DNA of 64,000 nt from an uncultured Clostridia bacterium. GTDB taxonomy: Bacteria > Bacillota > Clostridia > Christensenellales > Aristaeellaceae. The notes beneath the pieces were generated by a model. It searched no databases. It was not told the DNA's origin and worked only from the letters and a program-made list of their open reading frames with translations. The position numbers and the translations under genes are program-made. Shown piece by piece: positions 58,839-64,000 of this stretch. The stretch is taken from contig CAKTUU010000002.1 of assembly GCA_934621505.1 (NCBI GenBank), positions 1 to 64,000 of the forward strand, written 5' to 3'. The stretch's first letter is position 1, and each line of letters opens with the position of its first letter.

Positions 58839-60011
58839 TTAGCACGCCTTTTCGTCAGGCGATTTCAGCCGGGTAAAAATCATGCGCCCGGCGCTGGTCT
58901 GCAAAACGGTGGTAACCACCACGGCCACGGTTTCCCCTACATGGCGGCGGCCGTTTTCCACCACAATCATGGTGCCGTCGTCCAGATAGGCCACGCCCTG
59001 CCCGGGCTCCTTGCCTTCCCGCACGATCTGCACGTTCATTTCTTCCCCCGCCATCAGCATGGGCTTGACGGCGTTGGCCAGGTCGTTGATGTTCAAAACC
59101 CGAATGCCGGTTACCCCGGCCACCTTGTTCAGGTTATAATCGTTGGTGACCACAATGCCGCCCTTATCCCGGCACAGGCGCAGCAGCTTCACATCCACCT
59201 CGTCAATGTCGGCATAATCGGTTTCCTCAATCACCAGCGGGATGCTCAGCTCCCGCAGCTTGGCCAGCACATCCAGGCCCCGGCGGCCCCGCGCCCGGCG
59301 CAGGCTGTCGCCGCTGTCGGCAATGTGCCGAAGCTCCGCCAGCACAAACTGGGCGATGACGATATCCCCCTCCAGAAAGCCGGTTTTGACAATGTCCAGG
59401 ATGCGGCCATCGATGATGACAGACGTGTCCAGCAGCTTGGGCGGAATGCCCAGCGTCACGGGCTGAACCGCTTCCTCGTCCTCCTCCAGATCCGCTGCGT
59501 CCAGCAGGCCGATTTCCTCCGGGTCGCGGCGGCTGTGGCGGCGGACGCGGTGACCGCCCTTTCCTTCACGGTAACGATGCATACCGATGCGCATGCCCAC
59601 ATAGCCTAAAATCACATACATCAGCGCGCTGAAGCTGACGGTCAGCAGGCTGGCCCCTACGGACAAAATCAGCTGGGTCAGCAGCGCCGCCACCACCAGA
59701 CCGGCAATCAGCCCGGCCATCATCAGCAGGCCCTGCCGGGTAGGAATGCCGTCCCACCAGCGCTCCATGCTGGACATCATTTGCATGCAGCGGGTATACA
59801 GGGCATAGGATAGGGCAAAAAAGACCAGCCCGCCCAGAAGAATCAGGCCGCAGTACGCAATCACAGGACCGTAAACCTGGTTCATAAACGTGGGATACTG
59901 CCGCCCCAGCAGGGGAATCAGCAGCGCGGCAATGCACGCGCCTACTCCCGCGCCCAGCAGCGTAATAATCGAACGGATAAGCCGCTCCAAAAACTTGCTG
60001 TTTTTCGTCAT
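58839..60011 (-). CDS. yacL: PIN/TRAM-domain membrane ribonuclease-like protein (YacL)
   Basis: 390 residues. Four N-terminal transmembrane helices, then a PIN domain (LLDTSVIIDGRILDIVKTGF, DYADIDEVDVKLLRL, VVTNDYNLNKVA with acidic residues), then a TRAM domain (GQGVAYLDDGTMIVVENGRRHVGE). YacL is thought to bind or cut RNA. It follows radA by 14 bases; disA, which lies between them in Bacillus, is absent. Confidence 0.93.
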   Translation of the reverse strand: MTKNSKFLERLIRSIITLLGAGVGACIAALLIPLLGRQYPTFMNQVYGPVIAYCGLILLGGLVFFALSYALYTRCMQMMSSMERWWDGIPTRQGLLMMAGLIAGLVVAALLTQLILSVGASLLTVSFSALMYVILGYVGMRIGMHRYREGKGGHRVRRHSRRDPEEIGLLDAADLEEDEEAVQPVTLGIPPKLLDTSVIIDGRILDIVKTGFLEGDIVIAQFVLAELRHIADSGDSLRRARGRRGLDVLAKLRELSIPLVIEETDYADIDEVDVKLLRLCRDKGGIVVTNDYNLNKVAGVTGIRVLNINDLANAVKPMLMAGEEMNVQIVREGKEPGQGVAYLDDGTMIVVENGRRHVGETVAVVVTTVLQTSAGRMIFTRLKSPDEKAC

Positions 60012-60025
60012 ACCAACGATTCCTT

Positions 60026-61396
60026 TCAGTGCAGCACGGCCAGCGCCTGCATCAGCGTATCCACGCCGGTCATCCGCACGCCTTCAATAGGGGTAAAACG
60101 CTTTAAATTCTGCTTGGGTACCACCAGCTCCGTAAAGCCCAGCCGCACGCATTCCGCAACGCGGCGCTCAAACTGGGATACGGGCCGTACCTCGCCGCAC
60201 AGGCCCACCTCGCCCATTACGCTGAGGTTTGCCGGCAGGGTAAAGCCGCTCAGGCTGGAGGCCACCGCCACGCACACCGCCAGGTCGGCGGCGGGGTCGC
60301 TGAGGGCCAGACCGCCCGCTACGTTAATGTACACATCCTGATCAAACAGTTTTTTGCCCGCCCGCTTTTCCATTACGGCCAGCAGCAGGGCCACGCGGCT
60401 GGAATCCATACCGCCCACGGTGCGCTTGGGCACTGCGTAGAAGGACCTGGCCGCCAGGGCCTGCAAGTCGCACAGAATGGGACGGCTGCCCTGCAGGGTG
60501 CAGAACACCACGCTGCCGCTGGCCCCCCGGGCACGCTGGCTTAGCAGGCTTTCGCTGGGATTGGGCACGGGCACCATGCCCTGCTGGCGCATTTCAAACA
60601 CGCCCAGCTCGTTTACCGAGCCAAAGCGGTTTTTGACGGCGCGCAGCAGGCGGTATTCATGCTGGCGGTCGCCCTCAAAGTACAGCACCGCGTCCACCAT
60701 ATGCTCCAGTATGCGCGGCCCGGCCAGACTGCCCTCTTTGGTGACATGGCCCACGATAAACACGCTGGTTCCGCTCTGCTTGGCAAAGCGCACAATGGCT
60801 CCCGCGCTTTGCCGCACCTGGCTGACGCTGCCCGGGGCGGACGCGCTGTCCTGGGATACCATGGTCTGGATGCTGTCAATGATCAGCACATCCGGCTGCA
60901 TACGGCCGCATTTTTCCAGCACGCTTTCCACATCGTTCTCCGTCAGCACATACAGCTTGTCCTGCTGCACGCCGATGCGCACGGCCCGCATTTTGATCTG
61001 GCGGGCGCTTTCCTCGCCGCTGACGTACAGAACCCGCATGCGCTGGCTCAGGGATGAGGCCACCTGCAATAGCAGCGTGCTTTTGCCGACGCCGGGATCG
61101 CCGCCGATCAGGATGGCGCTGCCGGGCACCAGACCGCCGCCCAGAACACGGTCCAGCTCCTCGTTGCCGGTGGTGGAGCGTTCCTCCGCTTTTTCCTCCA
61201 CCTGGGACAGGGGAATGGGGTCATCGTGATGGGTGGTTTGGTATTTGGCGGCTTTTTCCGCCGTTTTACCGGTTACCGGGGTTGTCTTGCGTTCCTCAAA
61301 GGTATTCCACTCGCCGCAATCCGGGCAGCAGCCCAGCCAGCGGGGCGCTTCGTACCCGCAGGAGAGGCATACATAACAGGTTTTTTCCTTGGCCAA
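60026..61396 (-). CDS. radA: DNA repair and recombination protein RadA
   Basis: 456 residues. N-terminal zinc ribbon with C10, C13, C24 and C27; Walker A GGDPGVGKSTLLLQ; the RadA signature KNRFGSVNELGVFEM; and a C-terminal Lon-like domain (GGLALSDPAADLAVCVAVASS). RadA is a helicase that drives branch migration in recombination. The start is TTG with CAGGAG upstream. In an operon with yacL. Confidence 0.97.
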   Translation of the reverse strand: MAKEKTCYVCLSCGYEAPRWLGCCPDCGEWNTFEERKTTPVTGKTAEKAAKYQTTHHDDPIPLSQVEEKAEERSTTGNEELDRVLGGGLVPGSAILIGGDPGVGKSTLLLQVASSLSQRMRVLYVSGEESARQIKMRAVRIGVQQDKLYVLTENDVESVLEKCGRMQPDVLIIDSIQTMVSQDSASAPGSVSQVRQSAGAIVRFAKQSGTSVFIVGHVTKEGSLAGPRILEHMVDAVLYFEGDRQHEYRLLRAVKNRFGSVNELGVFEMRQQGMVPVPNPSESLLSQRARGASGSVVFCTLQGSRPILCDLQALAARSFYAVPKRTVGGMDSSRVALLLAVMEKRAGKKLFDQDVYINVAGGLALSDPAADLAVCVAVASSLSGFTLPANLSVMGEVGLCGEVRPVSQFERRVAECVRLGFTELVVPKQNLKRFTPIEGVRMTGVDTLMQALAVLH

Positions 61397-61660
61397 GGCG
61401 CGCTCCTGTTCCGCCGCCCAAGACGGCTGATTGATGGTGGTTTGCCGCCGGGTGGCTTGTGCCCATCATAACGCGAAAAGGGCGCTTTTGCCATAGCGAA
61501 GCGGCGGGAATGCTGTCGAAGGAGGCGGGAAACGTTCGGCCCCAATCGACAAAAAATACGTTACTCAGAACCAGTATAACATAAAACCCGGCTTTGCACA
61601 GCGGTTGAACGCAAATTTACAGCCCGCTCACGGATGAAAAAATTTTTTTGAAACAGGGCC

Positions 61661-61689
61661 TTGACACCCATAGGGAATTATGCTATAGT
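61661..61689 (+). promoter_or_regulatory. Promoter of the DUF3793-flavodoxin operon
   Basis: TTGACA, 17-base spacer, TATAGT, near consensus. Confidence 0.85.
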
Positions 61690-61712
61690 GTTAGTGGTTA
61701 GTCAGCACTAAC
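61690..61712. promoter_or_regulatory. Operator-like inverted repeat at the transcription start
   Basis: GTTAGTG and CACTAAC arms with a 9-base spacer that itself contains GTTAGTC. Sits directly after the -10, a repressor position. TTAG/CTAA arms recall DtxR/MntR-type metal-regulator boxes. Confidence 0.6.
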
Positions 61713-61720
61713 TTCCACGA

Positions 61721-61757
61721 AAATCGTTGCGGCTTCGCCCACTTTGCTGCAACGATT
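61721..61757 (+). promoter_or_regulatory. Leader hairpin in the DUF3793 operon
   Basis: AATCGTTGC and GCAACGATT pair across an 18-base loop; CTTTTC follows. Could be an attenuator. Confidence 0.4.
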
Positions 61758-61771
61758 CTTTTCAAGACGAT

Positions 61772-61789
61772 AGTTAGATCAATCTAACT
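61772..61789. promoter_or_regulatory. Second palindrome upstream of DUF3793
   Basis: AGTTAGAT-CA-ATCTAACT, perfect 8-base arms, eight bases before the AAAGGAGG ribosome site. Confidence 0.55.
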
Positions 61790-61809
61790 TTACAAAGGAG
61801 GCAGGATAT

Positions 61810-62364
61810 ATGTCCGAGGAACTGGTCATTCGCTGCTGTGCGCCTACTTTGGCCAGCATTAAAACCGGCAGCCTGTTTTCCTGCTGCTTTGCCTCCCGGC
61901 AGGAAATGCTGTCAGAAGTGCGGTCGCTGAACAACCGGCTGGGAAGCAAGGGCCTGCGGGTACTGCCCATGCGCTACCGGGATGGAAAGGGCCTGATTTA
62001 TGTGTACCGGCCCCGCCGGTTAAGCCGGGATTTGCAAAATGGGAAGGCCCGGCGGCTGCTGGAGGAACGGGGCTATGCCTGCGCAAACCCCAACCACTGC
62101 ATTGTGCGGCTGATGCAGCGCCTGGAGGGGGGAGAAGAGTTTCCCCATGAAATCGGTTTGTTTCTGGGTTATCCGCCGGAGGATGTGGAAGGCTTTATCT
62201 GCCGCAAGGATCCGGCCAAATGCGTAGGCTGCTGGACGGTCTACGGCGATGAAGCCGCCGCCCGGCGCACCTTTGACCTGTACCGGAAATGCACCTGCGT
62301 CTACCTGAACCAGTGGGCAAAGGGACAAAGAATGGAGCGGCTGACGGTAGCCCAGTCAATTTGA
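61810..62364 (+). CDS. DUF3793-family protein
   Basis: 184 residues. LVIRCCAPTLASIKTGSLFSC at the start, KGLRVLPMRYRDGKGLIYVYRP, PHEIGLFLGYPPEDVEGFI, and a Cys pair in KCVGCWTVYGDEAAA are hallmarks of DUF3793, found in anaerobes and often beside flavodoxin or iron-transport genes. Function unknown; the Cys content suggests metal handling. AAAGGAGG precedes the ATG. Flavodoxin follows 23 bases later. Confidence 0.9.
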   Translation: MSEELVIRCCAPTLASIKTGSLFSCCFASRQEMLSEVRSLNNRLGSKGLRVLPMRYRDGKGLIYVYRPRRLSRDLQNGKARRLLEERGYACANPNHCIVRLMQRLEGGEEFPHEIGLFLGYPPEDVEGFICRKDPAKCVGCWTVYGDEAAARRTFDLYRKCTCVYLNQWAKGQRMERLTVAQSI

Positions 62365-62387
62365 AACAAAGAAAGGAAAGAAGAAAC

Positions 62388-62810
62388 ATGAAAATTGCAG
62401 TTGTGTATTGGAGCGGAACCGGCAACACGGAGGCCATGGCAAACGCCGTCGCCGCAGGAGCCAGGGAGCATGGCGCCCAAGCGGAGCTGTTACCCCCCGA
62501 TGCCTTCGCCCCCGACCAGGTGCCCGGTTATGACGCCATTGCCTTTGGCTGTCCCGCCATGGGCGATGAAGTGCTGGAGGAGAGCGAATTTGAGCCCATG
62601 TTTGCCTCCTGCGAGACGCAGTTCAGCGGCAAAAAGATCGCGCTGTTTGGATCCTATAGCTGGGGAGACGGCGACTGGATGCGCTCCTGGGAGGAACGCT
62701 GCCACACCGACGGCGCGGTACTGGCCTGCGACAGTGTGATTTGCCAGGACGCTCCCGACGATGATGCGATGGCTGCCTGCCGCGCTCTGGGAGCCGCTTT
62801 GGTCGGCTGA
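62388..62810 (+). CDS. Flavodoxin
   Basis: 140 residues, short-chain type. FMN phosphate loop SGTGNTEAMA at about 10-18, CPAMGDEVLEESEFEP, and LFGSYSWGDGDWM. Carries electrons in place of ferredoxin, often when iron is scarce. GAAAGGAAAG precedes the ATG at 62388. Second gene of the DUF3793 operon, followed by a terminator. Confidence 0.96.
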   Translation: MKIAVVYWSGTGNTEAMANAVAAGAREHGAQAELLPPDAFAPDQVPGYDAIAFGCPAMGDEVLEESEFEPMFASCETQFSGKKIALFGSYSWGDGDWMRSWEERCHTDGAVLACDSVICQDAPDDDAMAACRALGAALVG

Positions 62811-62955
62811 TTTTGACTGTTCTCCGCCTCAAAGGCGCTGCTTTGAGGTGTGAAAATAGAACCCCCGCGGCCCGTCCTGCCGCGGGCAGGGACGGCGTTT
62901 CCGAATGCAAGACGGCGTCCCAAGTGTGCGAACTCCTGAACCTCAACCTCCTTTT

Positions 62956-62983
62956 GAGCCCATGCGGGTAACCGCGTGGGCTC
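62956..62983 (+). terminator. Terminator after flavodoxin
   Basis: GAGCCCATGCGG and CCGCGTGGGCTC pair around GTAA with one mismatch, then TTCCT. About 150 bases past the stop. Confidence 0.65.
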
Positions 62984-63099
62984 TTCCTAATATATAAGGA
63001 AAAAACGGCAGGGATTTTTTGGATGCAGTCGTTATATTTTAAGGAAAGTACACCAAAAGTTTTTCTCTTTTTCGCTGCAGAATGGGGTGTGAGAGGTCC

Positions 63100-63672
63100 A
63101 TGAAGAAACCCGTTGGTTCAACGCTGCTGATCCTTTTGATTTGTGTGATGGTCGCTGGTTCTTTCGGCTGTTTTCCAAAGGCAGCCGGGGCCGAGGAAAG
63201 AAGCCGGGGAGAGTACAGCGATTTTGATATCCATGAATTTTGGTATGGTTCCCTGGCGGAAAAAGCGGCCTTATCCCAAAAGTGGGTTCCGATTGCGCAA
63301 AAGCTGGAGGCGGAGGACCCTTCCTTTTCCACACATTACCCGTTTCTTTACGCGTTCACACGCTACCGGTACGGGCTGCCCGCTGGGGACGATGTGCCGC
63401 TTGACGCGGCGCTGAAAGCCGCAAAGGCGGCGGCGATCGCGTTGGGAGCCAACGAGGCGTCCTACGATGCTCGGTCTGTAGAAGTCCTGTTTGATGTCAC
63501 GGACGCGGACCATCCCATTTGGAAAATCATCATTTATGAGCCCAAAGCGGAATTTCGTTTTCAAGAGGGAGCCATGCTGAGATTTCGGGTGGAGATTCAT
63601 GCAAAAACAGGCGAGATTGAGGAAGCCTATGTCATCCATCGGGACATGGCGGTGCTGGACTGGCGGCTGTAA
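63100..63672 (+). CDS. Secreted protein, unknown function
   Basis: 190 residues with a signal peptide (GSTLLILLICVMVAGSFGC, possible lipobox ending in Cys). The mature part has LDAALKAAKAAAIALGANEA and VLFDVTDADHPIWKIIIYEP, a helix then strands as in PepSY-like domains. GAGAGG precedes the ATG at 63100. A similar small secreted protein follows. Confidence 0.7.
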   Translation: MKKPVGSTLLILLICVMVAGSFGCFPKAAGAEERSRGEYSDFDIHEFWYGSLAEKAALSQKWVPIAQKLEAEDPSFSTHYPFLYAFTRYRYGLPAGDDVPLDAALKAAKAAAIALGANEASYDARSVEVLFDVTDADHPIWKIIIYEPKAEFRFQEGAMLRFRVEIHAKTGEIEEAYVIHRDMAVLDWRL

Positions 63673-63704
63673 GGGCGCTAAAAAAAACAGGGAGGGATAT
63701 CCAT

Positions 63705-64000
63705 ATGAAAAAAAGGCTGATGGTTCTGCTTGTTATCCTGCTGCTTGCGGCGGCTGTTTCTTTGGCGGAAAACGGTGAAATCCCTTTGCCGTCGGCTCCC
63801 GCAGAACCCACAGACGGTTGCGTTTCTCAGGAGGAGGCGGTGCGGATCGCCAGGCAAAAAATGGCTGACGATTATCAAAGGCCGATATCCGACTTTGACT
63901 TTCATAAGGTGAAAGCCTGTTTTGTAAAGCTGGAAAACGGTCAGAACGCGTGGAGCGTCATGATTGACCATCCTAACGAAAAGCTGGATGTGGGAATGGC
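63705..64000 (+). CDS. Secreted PepSY-like protein, cut by the window end
   Basis: Starts ATG at 63705 with GGGAGG upstream and reads open to the last base (98 codons so far). Signal peptide LMVLLVILLLAAAVSLAEN; then CVSQEEAVRIARQKMADDY, a PepSY-like helix, and strands with NGQNAWSVMIDHP. The layout resembles the preceding gene, suggesting a tandem pair. The C-terminus is outside the window. Confidence 0.75.
   Translation, partial: MKKRLMVLLVILLLAAAVSLAENGEIPLPSAPAEPTDGCVSQEEAVRIARQKMADDYQRPISDFDFHKVKACFVKLENGQNAWSVMIDHPNEKLDVGM

Larger units (their letters stand above)
61397..61809. other. Divergent regulatory region of radA and the DUF3793 operon
   Basis: About 410 bases. The right half holds the promoter, two palindromes and a hairpin described separately. 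The left half, upstream of radA, shows no clear promoter or gene. Confidence 0.6.

Overview
The window is about 60% GC apart from an AT-richer first 1.4 kb. It comes from a spore-forming, probably anaerobic Firmicute of class Clostridia. The evidence is Spo0A, SigH, a spoIIAA-spoIIAB-sigF operon, a SipL-like coat protein, ThyX, IspG, DUF1858, DUF3793/flavodoxin and QueT genes, and GGAGG ribosome binding sites with frequent TTG/GTG starts. High-GC gut lineages such as Christensenellales fit, but I cannot assign a genus. I saw no rRNA, tRNA, CRISPR array or transposase.

Layout. 0-2 kb: an AT-rich pair of membrane-protein genes and a small XRE regulator, probably acquired. 2-8 kb: spo0A, a membrane-acyltransferase fusion, a class M sirtuin/zinc-macrodomain pair (reversible protein ADP-ribosylation), and a divergent oxidoreductase/HxlR pair sharing an operator-like palindrome. 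8-13 kb: a SipL-like gene and a two-gene ABC exporter. 13-18 kb: ispG, then mrnC-thyX-rlmB-yacP-sigH, a conserved Firmicute order with thyX inserted. 18-22 kb: an FHA protein-FtsW/RodA-PBP wall-synthesis operon. 22-28 kb: purA, glmM, HAD phosphatase, serine hydrolase and acyltransferase genes. 28-35 kb: an NlpC/P60 hydrolase and an apparent operon trmO-response regulator-histidine kinase-two binding proteins-broken GNAT gene. 35-39 kb: uncharacterised secreted and divergent proteins, then spoIIA. 39-44 kb: FAD oxidoreductase, HAD phosphatase and a membrane-protein/methyltransferase fusion. 44-48 kb: GNAT, walJ, a small unknown, rlmH and an ECF sigma/putative anti-sigma pair. 48-53 kb: two tandem L,D-transpeptidases and an LCP protein. 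53-61 kb: queT, a cytidylate-kinase-like gene, an ECF S-component, ferritin-like protein, DUF1858 protein, M18 peptidase, glyA, yacL and radA. 61-64 kb: a DUF3793/flavodoxin operon with operator-like palindromes, and two secreted proteins.

The intergenic DNA is unusually structured. Seven short non-coding elements (67-209 bp) share ends of the form CAGGCCGTCAAAAA and TTTTTCGACAGTCTG, which are inverted repeats of each other. Four are bracketed by direct repeats of 13-49 bp containing hairpins or terminators. A separate stem-loop family keeps a GTGTCC/GTGTCT loop while its stems vary with compensation. Two tandem duplications (113 bp and 126 bp periods) precede an acyltransferase and the L,D-transpeptidases. 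These repeats, the sirtuin/macrodomain pair, the two-component system with binding proteins but no transporter, and the fusion proteins are the parts most worth a second look.
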